Positions 1 to 7,732 of a DNA stretch of 25,155 bases are shown one piece after another. The DNA is from JBBQSF01 sp038214085 (GTDB taxonomy: Bacteria > Bacteroidota > Bacteroidia > Bacteroidales > CG2-30-32-10), in assembly GCA_038214085.1 (NCBI GenBank), contig JBBQSF010000030.1:1-25155 (forward strand). Reading direction: 5' to 3'. The translations under genes and the position numbers were made by a program. The notes beneath the pieces were generated by a model. It searched no databases. It was given only the letters and a program-made list of their open reading frames with translations, and had not been told where the DNA came from. The stretch's first letter is position 1, and every line of letters starts with the position of its first letter.

Positions 1-758
1 ACATTAATTGACCTTGAAGCAGAATTTCCTAAAATCATCTGGTTGCGTTCAAAAACAAAAACTCTTGGCGTTTGATTTGATGTCATATAGTATCCGTCAA
101 CCCATATTGAAAATTTTAAGTAATCAGGAAATTGAGGTGAATTGAATTGGTAAGTATAATATTGACCCGTTGGATCGGGAGTTTTTGAAATACCAATATA
201 AAACGCATTTGCTGTACCAAATTCTGTAACAACCCAACGATCAGCAAATTTATCATACAATACGATAGGATCACCTTCGTTGCTGCCAAACAATAAAGTA
301 CCGAGATTAAAAGGTCCGCCGCCCGAAGCAGTTCCACCTGTTTTTGTGTAGATTTTATAAGCCGAATTAACTGCTTGCACATAATGATTTGGACCTGCGG
401 CACCAGATGGGTCAGGAGGATCGTATTGGCCTGGTTGCCCGTTCCAACTTACCAGTGGCAATTGAAGTAGCTTTGTTCCAGCCGTTTTTTGAGCAGCAGG
501 ATCTTCTCCCTGAGGAAGTGCTGATTTGTTTTTGTAGCCCATAAAAGGAATGCGGTGCTGGTGGTCTTTTGATTCAGGTTTAATAGTTTGAAATTCAATG
601 GAATCTGAAACTGTTTCATTGGCTAGTTCGCTTAATGGTTTTGTAATTTTAAAGGCAGAACATGTAATAACTTCAACCTTGGTAGAATCTGAAGTGTTCT
701 GAGAAAAAGTCCAGTTTCCGAGAATTAAAAGCAAAAAAAGTAATGCGAAATTTTTCAT
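1..758 (-). CDS. Secreted protein, 5' part only (gene runs off left edge)
   Basis: An open frame runs without a stop from an ATG at 758 to the window edge, giving about 252 residues. It begins with a clear signal peptide (residues 1-20, MKNFALLFLLLILGNWTFSQ), followed by a low-complexity linker and then a domain with the motif PPDPSGAAGPNHYVQAVN at about residues 113-130. I have seen this motif in large secreted Bacteroidota proteins that usually end in a T9SS sorting domain; the part that would show such a domain lies outside the window. It is therefore probably an exported or surface protein, and T9SS export is an inference supported by the T9SS genes nearby. No enzymatic function can be assigned. 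It lies 98 bp after folC in the same direction, so it may have its own promoter, but I see no convincing one. Confidence 0.75.
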   Translation of the reverse strand, partial: MKNFALLFLLLILGNWTFSQNTSDSTKVEVITCSAFKITKPLSELANETVSDSIEFQTIKPESKDHQHRIPFMGYKNKSALPQGEDPAAQKTAGTKLLQLPLVSWNGQPGQYDPPDPSGAAGPNHYVQAVNSAYKIYTKTGGTASGGGPFNLGTLLFGSNEGDPIVLYDKFADRWVVTEFGTANAFYIGISKTPDPTGQYYTYQFNSPQFPDYLKFSIWVDGYYMTSNQTPRVFVFERNQMILGNSASRSIN

Positions 759-856
759 AATTCGAGAATTAAATAGCGGTCTAAAACAATTTAGCTAAAG
801 TAACTAATATTTTATTAGACATTAAAAAATTAAAATTCTTGCTCAGAAAGAAGAAA

Positions 857-2164
857 TTAAATTACTTCAGCAACAACAAAATTGCTGCCGCCTACCAGAA
901 TCAGGTCGTTAATGTTTGCTTCTAATTTTGCTTTTTGCAATGCAGATGCAACATTATTATATGTAGTTCCAGTTAATCCTGAATTAACAGCTATTTTCAA
1001 TAGGAGTTTTTCATCAAGGGCTCTTGGGATATTTGCTTTGCAAAAATAATAAACGGCCTCTCGGGGTAACAAACGGATGATTTTATCAATATCCTTATCA
1101 TTAACGGTTCCAAAAACAAATCGGAGTTTGCTGTATGTCATTTCCTCTAATTGTTTTATTATTTGTGCTATACCATCTTCATTATGTCCTGTATCAACTA
1201 TTACCGTTGGATTTCTTGATAAAACTTCCCACCGACCTCTTATTCCGGTGTTTTCGATAACCTTGGCAATTCCAGATTTAATTTTACCGATATCAACTTT
1301 AAACCCTGATCTGTTCAACATTTCCATACAGGTAAGTACGGTAGAAATATTTTCCTTTTGATAAAGTCCGGTAAGTGAAGAAATAATTTTTTCTGTTTTA
1401 TTGAATACATTACTTGTGACCAATGAATCAATTGTAATTTCCAAAAGTGGTTTTTCTGCTTGATTTTGCATGATATCTTTTACTTCAAAATAATCTGAAG
1501 CGTATAAGATTTCTGCATTGCATTCTTTGGCTTTATTTTCAAATACAGGTTTTATTTCTGTTTGTTTTCTGCCAATAACCACAGGGACATTATTCTTTAT
1601 TATTCCTGCTTTTTCAAATGCAATTTTCTCAAAGGAATTGCCTAATAATGCGATGTGATCCAAGCTGATATTTGTAATTACTGAAAGAATTGGACTAATG
1701 ATATTGGTTGAATCCAAACGTCCTCCAAGTCCGGTTTCAATAATGGCAATATCTACTTTTTCATTTGAAAAATAATCAAATGCCAATCCAACAGTCCATT
1801 CAAAAAACGATGGTTTAATTTTATCAAATTGTGATTGGTGTTCCTCGACAAATTCAACAACATTATTTTCAGGTATCATTTCCCCGTTGATACGAATCCG
1901 TTCACGAAAGTCTTTTAAATGGGGTGATGTGTATAATCCTGTTTTGTAACCCATTTCTTGTAAAATAGAAGCAAGAAAATGGGAAACCGAGCCTTTGCCA
2001 TTGGTGCCAGCAATATGAATTGATTTGAAATTATTTTGTGGATTTCCTAAATCCGAACAAATGGCAATGGTATTATTGAGGTCTGATTTGTATGCAGCAG
2101 CTCCTATACGGTGATACATTGGCAACTGCGAAAAAAGATATTCCAGCGTTTCGCTGTAGTTCAT
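857..2164 (-). CDS. folC: Bifunctional folylpolyglutamate synthase / dihydrofolate synthase
   Basis: The product (435 residues) is an ATP-dependent Mur-ligase-family enzyme that adds glutamate to dihydropteroate and to folates in the cytoplasm. Seen directly: the P-loop GTNGKGS at residues 53-59, the family motif LYTSPHL just after it, the acidic stretch IETGLGGRLDSTN in the central domain, and DTGHNEDG starting the C-terminal ligase domain. Length is normal for the family. I chose the ATG at 2164 and not the TTG one codon upstream, because this ATG overlaps the tonB stop by one base (TGATG), a typical sign of translational coupling. It is the last gene of the exbB-exbD-tonB-folC run. Its folate role has no obvious link to Ton transport, so the association looks like simple housekeeping co-transcription. 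Confidence 0.93.
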   Translation of the reverse strand: MNYSETLEYLFSQLPMYHRIGAAAYKSDLNNTIAICSDLGNPQNNFKSIHIAGTNGKGSVSHFLASILQEMGYKTGLYTSPHLKDFRERIRINGEMIPENNVVEFVEEHQSQFDKIKPSFFEWTVGLAFDYFSNEKVDIAIIETGLGGRLDSTNIISPILSVITNISLDHIALLGNSFEKIAFEKAGIIKNNVPVVIGRKQTEIKPVFENKAKECNAEILYASDYFEVKDIMQNQAEKPLLEITIDSLVTSNVFNKTEKIISSLTGLYQKENISTVLTCMEMLNRSGFKVDIGKIKSGIAKVIENTGIRGRWEVLSRNPTVIVDTGHNEDGIAQIIKQLEEMTYSKLRFVFGTVNDKDIDKIIRLLPREAVYYFCKANIPRALDEKLLLKIAVNSGLTGTTYNNVASALQKAKLEANINDLILVGGSNFVVAEVI

Positions 2165-2895
2165 CAATTCAGCTTTAAGAAGATATAAGATATGGTTCCG
2201 CTTTGCTCAATTTGAGCATCGTCTTTTGAATCAAATGATGACGACAATGCAGCTTTTTCGGCTTGACTCCAAAGTTTTTTATCAATAATTGTAGTACCCT
2301 TAACGCCAGCTTTTGCTTTGGTTACTTTTCCCTTTTGATCAACAGTAACTGCTACAACAACTTTTCCTTGCTCATCAGAATCGTATGATGGTGTCGGTAA
2401 TTTTTTTGATTTTCTTCCCGTTAGTGAAAAAGAAATTGTGTTGCCATCGCCAGGAACTCCTTTATAGTTTTTTGAATTCGGATCTCCATTAGGATTGCCT
2501 TGGTCTCCACTTCCACCGCTGATTCCTTGATTTGAAGTGCTTTTGTTTTTCCCTTTGTAAATGGCATTCTCATTCACTTTTGAAATATTATCGTTGGAGG
2601 TATTGTTTGGATTTGTTGAGGAATTATTGATTTTATCGGTTTCTTCTGTATTTTGACTAAGATAATCCGACTGATTTGTGGAAGAGCTTTTACTTTGGCT
2701 GTTATCGGTTAATTTCAATGGTTGGATATCGCCAAATCCGGTTTCGCTGTTTCCTAAGTTCACATCAGTGCCGATTTCTACTCCTTCTTCTTCGGGTAAG
2801 GGCAGGGGCGTTCTAAATCCAAAAAATATAAAACACAGTAAAGCCAATCCATGAAACAGTATTGTACCGATTATTCCTTTGGTTTTATTATCCAT
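2164..2895 (-). CDS. tonB: Energy transducer TonB
   Basis: This 243-residue protein should span the periplasm and pass proton-motive energy from ExbB/ExbD to outer-membrane receptors. It shows one N-terminal membrane helix (about residues 8-26, the signal anchor), a short PLPLPEEE stretch, a long low-complexity linker (about 45-160) rich in Asn, Ser, Gly and Thr, and a C-terminal domain (about 165-243) with the TonB-like pattern VAVTVDQKGKVTKAKAG. The linker is unusual: typical TonB linkers are rich in Pro and Lys, while this one has almost no repeated Pro. The gene follows exbD with one base between them and overlaps folC by one base, so the four genes are very probably one transcript. A TolA-like role is an alternative, but the C-terminal domain fits TonB better. 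Confidence 0.85.
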   Translation of the reverse strand: MDNKTKGIIGTILFHGLALLCFIFFGFRTPLPLPEEEGVEIGTDVNLGNSETGFGDIQPLKLTDNSQSKSSSTNQSDYLSQNTEETDKINNSSTNPNNTSNDNISKVNENAIYKGKNKSTSNQGISGGSGDQGNPNGDPNSKNYKGVPGDGNTISFSLTGRKSKKLPTPSYDSDEQGKVVVAVTVDQKGKVTKAKAGVKGTTIIDKKLWSQAEKAALSSSFDSKDDAQIEQSGTISYIFLKLN

Positions 2896-2896
2896 T

Positions 2897-3316
2897 TTAT
2901 TCAGGTTTTACGGGTTTTGTAGCAAGAATAACTTTATGTTTCGACTGGTAAGTATCGTTAATAGTATTAACCACATCATAAATATTAACCACATATTGTA
3001 TCGGAACGGTTTTGTCAACACGTAAAACAACACTGTTATCTTTATTGCCCTTAAATTTTGCCATTAATACTTCCTGAAGTGTGAATAGATCAACAGGATT
3101 TTCTTCAACAAAATATTGATACTGGTCGTTAATATAAATTGTTACAGATTGGGTTGCAATGGTTTTACTTGAGCTTGAAGGCAGCATAAGTTTAATGGCG
3201 TTTGGGCTTACCAGTGTTGAAGTGAGCATAAAGAAAATCAGCAAAAGAAACACCAAATCCGACATGGAAGCCATACTGAATTCAATGCTGATTTTATTTC
3301 TAGTTTTTAGTGCCAT
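2897..3316 (-). CDS. exbD: Biopolymer transport protein ExbD
   Basis: This 139-residue inner-membrane protein is the proton-channel partner of ExbB. It has a short cytoplasmic N-terminus, one membrane helix (about residues 18-38) and a periplasmic domain. The motif MASMSDLVFLLLIFFM holds the conserved membrane aspartate (D20), which corresponds to the proton-carrying Asp of the ExbD/TolR family. The periplasmic part has the usual VLRVDKTVPIQYVVNIYDVV pattern. Length is normal. It sits 4 bp after exbB and 1 bp before tonB on the same strand. ExbD and TolR are hard to tell apart by sequence alone; the adjacent tonB gene favours ExbD. Confidence 0.9.
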   Translation of the reverse strand: MALKTRNKISIEFSMASMSDLVFLLLIFFMLTSTLVSPNAIKLMLPSSSSKTIATQSVTIYINDQYQYFVEENPVDLFTLQEVLMAKFKGNKDNSVVLRVDKTVPIQYVVNIYDVVNTINDTYQSKHKVILATKPVKPE

Positions 3317-3320
3317 AGTA

Positions 3321-4040
3321 TTATGCGGGTTCGTTAATTAAATCCAAGAAATCAATGGTTCGAGTCTCCATTTTATCCACAACTTTGCGAACATTGATTA
3401 CAATAATATTGTAAAGAATGTATGCAATGATACCCACTAATAATCCGGCAACAGTAGTAACCATGGCTTCATAAATACCACCCGAAAGCGTTGATATATC
3501 AATGTTATTGCCTGCTTTGGACATGTGGTAAAAAGCCTTAACCATACCGGTTACTGTACCCAAAAATCCAAGCATTGGTGCTGCACCTGCTGATACTGCG
3601 AGATATCCAATGTTTTTTTCGAGTTTTGATAGCTCAATGTTTCCTACATTTTCAACTGCTGCACGAATATCAGCCAATGGTTTTCCTAAATTTGAAATTC
3701 CTTTTTCAACCATACGTGCTGTTGGAGTAAATGTTGTTTTACACATGGCTTTTGCTGCATCAATTTTACCATCGTGAATAAAATCGCGGATATTGTTCAT
3801 GAAATTTGCGTCTTCCTTATTTGCTTTGCGAATAGACATGTATCTTTCAATAAAAATATATACTGCAATAACCGATAGTATTGCAATAGGAATCATAATT
3901 GGGCCGCCTTTTAAAGTGAGTTCCCAAAGCGAAAAGGTTTCTTCGGTAGGTGTTACTGTTGTCGCTGCTTGATTAATGGCTTTTGCCATAGTATCCTGAA
4001 CTGCGCCGTTGGAAGTGATTTGCAAGATTAGTCCTAACAT
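3321..4040 (-). CDS. exbB: ExbB/TolQ/MotA family proton channel protein
   Basis: This 239-residue inner-membrane protein forms the ring that couples proton flow to TonB motion. Three membrane helices are visible: about residues 47-65, 142-170 and 191-213. The second carries the family motif GAAPMLGFLGTVTGMVKAF and the third carries GGIYEAMVTTVAGLLVGIIA; these two line the proton pathway in the family. The cytoplasmic loop (about 70-140) separates them as expected. The N-terminal 40 residues form a periplasmic extension of the kind found in Bacteroidota ExbB. It is the first gene of the exbB-exbD-tonB-folC run, with a 163-bp gap upstream where the promoter should lie, although I find no clean TAnnTTTG element there. 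Confidence 0.92.
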   Translation of the reverse strand: MLGLILQITSNGAVQDTMAKAINQAATTVTPTEETFSLWELTLKGGPIMIPIAILSVIAVYIFIERYMSIRKANKEDANFMNNIRDFIHDGKIDAAKAMCKTTFTPTARMVEKGISNLGKPLADIRAAVENVGNIELSKLEKNIGYLAVSAGAAPMLGFLGTVTGMVKAFYHMSKAGNNIDISTLSGGIYEAMVTTVAGLLVGIIAYILYNIIVINVRKVVDKMETRTIDFLDLINEPA

Positions 4041-4114
4041 AAAAGTATACTATTTAAATTGTCGCTAAATTAACTATAAAGAATTTTGTGTGAATTAGCA
4101 TTGCATTAAAACTG

Positions 4115-4132
4115 TTAACATTAAAGTGTTAA
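4115..4132. repeat. Small inverted repeat upstream of exbB
   Basis: TTAACA (4115-4120) and TGTTAA (4127-4132) form a perfect 6-bp inverted repeat around a 6-base spacer, 75-92 bp upstream of the exbB start and inside the 163-bp gap between mscS and exbB. It could be a regulator half-site pair. It is short and made mostly of A and T, so chance is a serious alternative in this AT-rich gap. Confidence 0.2.
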
Positions 4133-4203
4133 TAATATAAACTGATGTTAAGTCATTTTATTATTCAACGCGAAAAAGTGCGTAAGCAATTACCGAGATG
4201 CAA

Positions 4204-5310
4204 TTATTTTCCCGATTCCATAAATACCCTTGTACTTGGGTAGGAAAGTTCCACATTGTTTTGCTCAAGAATATCCAAAATTGAATAATTTATTTCTTCT
4301 TTTATGTTGAGCATTTCATTATAGTCGGTTGTGTCAATGAATAATAAAATCAGCAAATTAAATGAACTATCGGAAAATTCATAAAGTTTTACAGTAAAAT
4401 CGTCGTTAATAATTTCTTTTTCAGCAAGCATGTTTTTTATGTCGATTGTAACTTTTTTTAATTTACTTGCTGATGTGTTCATTCGTAATTTTAGGTCGAA
4501 ACGAATTCGTTGCATTGTTCTTAAAGATAGATTCATCAATTCGGCATCAACCATTTTTTTGTTTGGCACAGTTACTAAACTTTGGTCTAATGTGCGGATT
4601 CTGGTGCTGCGAAATCCTATTTTTTCAATAGTACCAGTTAGTTCGCCTTCTTTAACAAGATCTCCAATTGAAAAAGGTTTATCTAAAAAAATAGTGAAGG
4701 AGCCCAATAAGTTTTCAATTGTTTCTTTTGCAGCCAAAGCCACAGCTAATCCTCCGATACCAAGCCCGGCTACTAATGTGCCAACATTAAGATTGAAAAC
4801 TGTTCCCAAAATCACAAAAACACCAATGGTGATAAATACAATTTTAAAAACTTCGAACATAAATGGAATAATCTGATTGTCGGCAGTTGTTTCAGATTGA
4901 CTGGCACGGTGAAGCATAATGCAACTAAAAACATCAATGATTCTTAAAAATGCCCATATTATTGTTGATATCACCACAATTAAATAACTGCGTTCAACAA
5001 ACATTTTTAAGCCAAACTCGCTGTGTGAACCAAGATTCCAAGAAGGTGGGTAGTTTAGCTGCGAAAATCCCAGATATATAAAGCTAAGCAAAATTATTAA
5101 TGCTGTGGGCTTGCGCATGTATTCGATAAATTTTTCAACGCTGATATCACTCGAATATTTTTTAAACAAGCGAAACAATAAACGGCTCGAAAGTTTTGAG
5201 AATATCCGTTTGAAAATAATGCCCACAATAATAAGTCCTGCAAAAATCAGAATCTGAGAAATCTGATTGCCTAAGTAAACACTAATTAATATTTCGTTAA
5301 TTTTTTCCAT
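4204..5310 (-). CDS. Mechanosensitive ion channel of the MscS family
   Basis: This 368-residue inner-membrane protein should open under membrane tension and release solutes during osmotic downshock. Hydrophobic segments lie at about residues 18-38, 69-88, 106-130 and 150-172. The pore-lining helix follows at about 179-204, with the Gly/Ala-rich pattern GLGIGGLAVALAAKETIENL typical of MscS TM3. The beta domain comes next (FSIGDLV, then the VPNKKMVDAELMNLS motif region) and a C-terminal alpha/beta domain ends the protein. With about five membrane segments it is larger than E. coli MscS (three segments), like many MscS-family members in Bacteroidota. It starts 9 bp after the anmK stop, so murF-anmK-mscS is a likely operon that joins cell-wall metabolism with osmotic protection. 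Ion selectivity cannot be read from the sequence. Confidence 0.9.
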   Translation of the reverse strand: MEKINEILISVYLGNQISQILIFAGLIIVGIIFKRIFSKLSSRLLFRLFKKYSSDISVEKFIEYMRKPTALIILLSFIYLGFSQLNYPPSWNLGSHSEFGLKMFVERSYLIVVISTIIWAFLRIIDVFSCIMLHRASQSETTADNQIIPFMFEVFKIVFITIGVFVILGTVFNLNVGTLVAGLGIGGLAVALAAKETIENLLGSFTIFLDKPFSIGDLVKEGELTGTIEKIGFRSTRIRTLDQSLVTVPNKKMVDAELMNLSLRTMQRIRFDLKLRMNTSASKLKKVTIDIKNMLAEKEIINDDFTVKLYEFSDSSFNLLILLFIDTTDYNEMLNIKEEINYSILDILEQNNVELSYPSTRVFMESGK

Positions 5311-5319
5311 GTATGTATT

Positions 5320-6378
5320 TTAGCTTGTATAGATGCATCCGCCAATATTGTCGTATAGTGCTCCAGTTACCGAACGAAGGCAGTTTATTTCGTTCCGAAA
5401 ACGAAGTACACCAAGAAATCCGAAAATAAGCGCTTCTTTAAAATCAATTATATTATCTGCAGGAATAATAATTTTATTGGTACTTTTTTCTTTGAGAAGT
5501 GAAATTAAAAATTTATTATGCGCTCCGCCGCCTGTGATCAACATTTTTTTTCTGGAAGTTAAACCCGTTGAATTTACAATTTGAGTTACAATATGTTCGG
5601 CAATAGTTCTGATTTTATCCTGAACGGAGATTTTGTATTTTTCTGTAATTGTTAGAAAATCATTTAAGAACCATTCTTTTCCAAGCGATTTTGGGAAGGG
5701 AATTTTATAGTAATTTAATGAGTTGAGGTGATCAAGAAGCTGATGGTTGATAATGCCTGAGGAAGCAAATGCTCCGTTTTTGTCGTATTCAGTGCCTAGT
5801 TTTTGAGCAAAGTGGTTCATTGGCATATTGAAAGGACAAATGTCGTAGGCAATTATTTTTTCATTTTGTTTGAACGAAATATTAGCAATTCCGCCAAGAT
5901 TTAGTCTGAAAAAATACTCAGAGAAAAGCAATTCATCACCCACCGGAACCAGTGGAGCTCCTTGGCCTTTAAGTGCTACATCCACTGAACGAAAATCGCA
6001 GATCACGGGTAATTTCAGCACGGCTGTCATTGCTGCACCATCGCCGATCTGGTAAGTTATGTTCTTTTCTGGCTGATGGAAAATGGTATGACCATGTGAA
6101 GCCACAAAATCAGGTTTTAGATTGTTTTCGTGGATAAAATCCAAAGCAAGTTGAGCGACGTAATTGCCATATTCTTTATGAAGACATATAAAATCAAATC
6201 CTGAAAGTGTTTCAGCCTTTACAAGTCTTTCTTTCCACATTAAAGAGTATGTAATGGTTTGTGTATTTTTGATTTCAAACGTCCATTTCCCCTCATTATA
6301 TATGAATTTACTATAAGCGAGATCAAGCCCATCCAATGATGTTCCTGACATTAATCCTAGAACATAGTAAATATTCAT
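5320..6378 (-). CDS. anmK: Anhydro-N-acetylmuramic acid kinase
   Basis: The product (352 residues) should use ATP to convert 1,6-anhydro-MurNAc, released during cell-wall turnover, into MurNAc-6-phosphate, a cytoplasmic step of peptidoglycan recycling. Seen: the N-terminal nucleotide-binding signature GLMSGTSLDGLDLAY (residues 8-22), SHGHTIFHQP, QIGDGAAMT, the stretch DFRSVDVALKGQGAPLVPVG, LNLGGIANIS, the ATP-site motif ITGGGAHN and, near the end, FKEALIFGFLG. The usual DTGPGN motif of proteobacterial AnmK is replaced by YDICPFNMPMN, which I believe is a lineage variant of Bacteroidota and not a sign of lost activity. Its ATG overlaps the murF stop by one base (TAATG), pointing to translational coupling between recycling and precursor synthesis. 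Confidence 0.9.
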   Translation of the reverse strand: MNIYYVLGLMSGTSLDGLDLAYSKFIYNEGKWTFEIKNTQTITYSLMWKERLVKAETLSGFDFICLHKEYGNYVAQLALDFIHENNLKPDFVASHGHTIFHQPEKNITYQIGDGAAMTAVLKLPVICDFRSVDVALKGQGAPLVPVGDELLFSEYFFRLNLGGIANISFKQNEKIIAYDICPFNMPMNHFAQKLGTEYDKNGAFASSGIINHQLLDHLNSLNYYKIPFPKSLGKEWFLNDFLTITEKYKISVQDKIRTIAEHIVTQIVNSTGLTSRKKMLITGGGAHNKFLISLLKEKSTNKIIIPADNIIDFKEALIFGFLGVLRFRNEINCLRSVTGALYDNIGGCIYTS

Positions 6379-7670
6379 TACAGTGTTTTTAAAATTTTTT
6401 CGAGTTGTATTCCTCTTGAGCCTTTGATTAAGATACTTTTGTCAGTTACTGGATTTTCTTCTAGCCAAGAAGCAGCCTGAAGGGAGGTTTGAAAACAATT
6501 GAACTTTTTTCCTGCAATCGAACAGAAAATATCTCCAACTAGAATTACCTCCTTGAACTGATTTTTTTCAATCAAATGTATTATTTTAAGGTGTTCTTTT
6601 TCCGCTTCAGAGCCAAGTTCGCGCATATCGCCAAGCAATAACACTTTTGCAGGCAGGTCTGTTTTTGAAAAATTTTCCAGAGCAGCTTCCATACTGGACG
6701 GATTGGCATTGTATGCATCCATTATTATGGTGTTTTTAGCAGTTCGGATTACCTGCGAACGGTTATTCGAAGGTTGATATTCTTCTAATGCCTCTTTTAT
6801 TTTGTTTATGGGGACAGCGAAATGTCTTCCTATACAAAAAGCGGCATTAATATTTTCAAAATTATAAGCTCCTACCAAATTTGATTTTACAAGCTCCCAT
6901 TTTCCTTTATTGAAGAATTCGATTTCAAGAAATGGATTGCTGGCGACAATCCGGGAAGCAGAAAATAATTTTGTATCGGTGCCATAAAAAATTCTTTTCA
7001 TTTCGATAGAAAGCTGTGATAACAAAGAATTGTCGGCATTGATAAATATTTCTCCTTGAAAATTCCGGATATACTGGTACAATTCATTTTTGGTATCAAT
7101 GACGCCTTGGAAACTTCCAAATCCTTCAAGATGAGCCTTGCCGATATTTGTAATTATTCCGAAATTTGGACGGGCAATTTCACAAAGAGTTTTAATTTCT
7201 CCAGGGTGATTCGCTCCCATTTCAATGATTGCAATTCCTGTTTCTCTTTTTATTGATAAAATAGTAATCGGGACACCTATATGATTATTTAAATTTCCTC
7301 TGGTAGCAATAACGTCGAATTTTTTTGAGAGCACAATATTGATAAGCTCTTTGGTGGTCGTTTTACCATTTGTTCCGGTGATACCAATAACGGGAATATT
7401 TAATTTGTTTCTGTGAAATTTTGCTAAATTTTGCAAAGTAGAAAGCACATCCTTAACCTGAATCAAATTGGGATGCGTATAATTAATTTTTTCATCAATT
7501 ATGGCATAGGAGCACCCTTTCTTTAATGCATCTTCAGCAAAAAGATTTGCATTAAAGTTATCGCCTCTTAGTGCAAAAAACAGTGAACCTGGAGCAATAT
7601 TACGTGTGTCGGTACAAATTACCGGGTTTTGTAAAAATATTTTGTATAATTCTTCGATAGTTGGTTTCAT
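6378..7670 (-). CDS. murF: UDP-N-acetylmuramoyl-tripeptide--D-alanyl-D-alanine ligase
   Basis: MurF (430 residues here) adds D-Ala-D-Ala to UDP-MurNAc-tripeptide in the cytoplasm, the last soluble step of the peptidoglycan precursor pathway. Seen: the N-terminal substrate domain, the ATP loop GITGTNGKTTTK (about residues 96-107), NNHIGVP (128-134), the central motif EMGANHPGEI (150-159), and the C-terminal ligase domain with DAYNANPSSM and LLGDMRELG. I chose the ATG at 7670. A longer frame starting at an ATG at 7691 is open, but that ATG lies in the stem of the hairpin after gldJ, and the seven extra residues add nothing typical of MurF. It overlaps anmK by one base. No promoter is visible in the 62 bp after gldJ, so expression may partly depend on read-through from gldJ. 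Confidence 0.93.
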   Translation of the reverse strand: MKPTIEELYKIFLQNPVICTDTRNIAPGSLFFALRGDNFNANLFAEDALKKGCSYAIIDEKINYTHPNLIQVKDVLSTLQNLAKFHRNKLNIPVIGITGTNGKTTTKELINIVLSKKFDVIATRGNLNNHIGVPITILSIKRETGIAIIEMGANHPGEIKTLCEIARPNFGIITNIGKAHLEGFGSFQGVIDTKNELYQYIRNFQGEIFINADNSLLSQLSIEMKRIFYGTDTKLFSASRIVASNPFLEIEFFNKGKWELVKSNLVGAYNFENINAAFCIGRHFAVPINKIKEALEEYQPSNNRSQVIRTAKNTIIMDAYNANPSSMEAALENFSKTDLPAKVLLLGDMRELGSEAEKEHLKIIHLIEKNQFKEVILVGDIFCSIAGKKFNCFQTSLQAASWLEENPVTDKSILIKGSRGIQLEKILKTL

Positions 7671-7681
7671 AAAAGCAAAAT

Positions 7682-7713
7682 AAAACCCCATGTACTTTTG
7701 TAAATGGGGTTTT
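7682..7713 (-). terminator. Strong hairpin after gldJ, probable intrinsic terminator
   Basis: The arms AAAACCCCAT (7682-7691) and ATGGGGTTTT (7704-7713) form a perfect 10-bp stem with four G-C pairs in its middle and a 12-base loop. Read on the minus strand, it begins 20 bases after the gldJ stop and is followed by a T-rich tract (TTTTATTTTGCTTTT). This is the layout of a rho-independent terminator for the porP-porP-gldJ transcript. The tail reaches to the murF ATG at 7670, so any transcript passing the hairpin enters murF at once. Confidence 0.75.
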
Positions 7714-7732
7714 AAGATATATTATTTATTTT

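Noticed and set aside
116..403. 95-residue minus-strand open frame near the left edge
   Set aside because: It lies in another frame inside the partial secreted-protein gene, whose signal peptide and recognisable motif make it the real reading.
781..818. Short inverted repeats CTAAA/TTTAG and CTAATA/TATTAG after folC, as a terminator
   Set aside because: Stems of 5 and 6 bp made of A-T pairs, without a G-C core, are too weak to call.
2165..2167. TTG start for folC one codon upstream of the ATG
   Set aside because: The ATG at 2164 overlaps the tonB stop in the common TGATG arrangement; the TTG adds only one residue and is a weaker start.
7693..7700. TACTTTTG on the plus strand in the hairpin loop, a possible antisense promoter into gldJ
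   Set aside because: It matches the -7 consensus but no gene, ORF or second element follows on that strand, and it is part of a hairpin loop. Chance is likely in AT-rich DNA.
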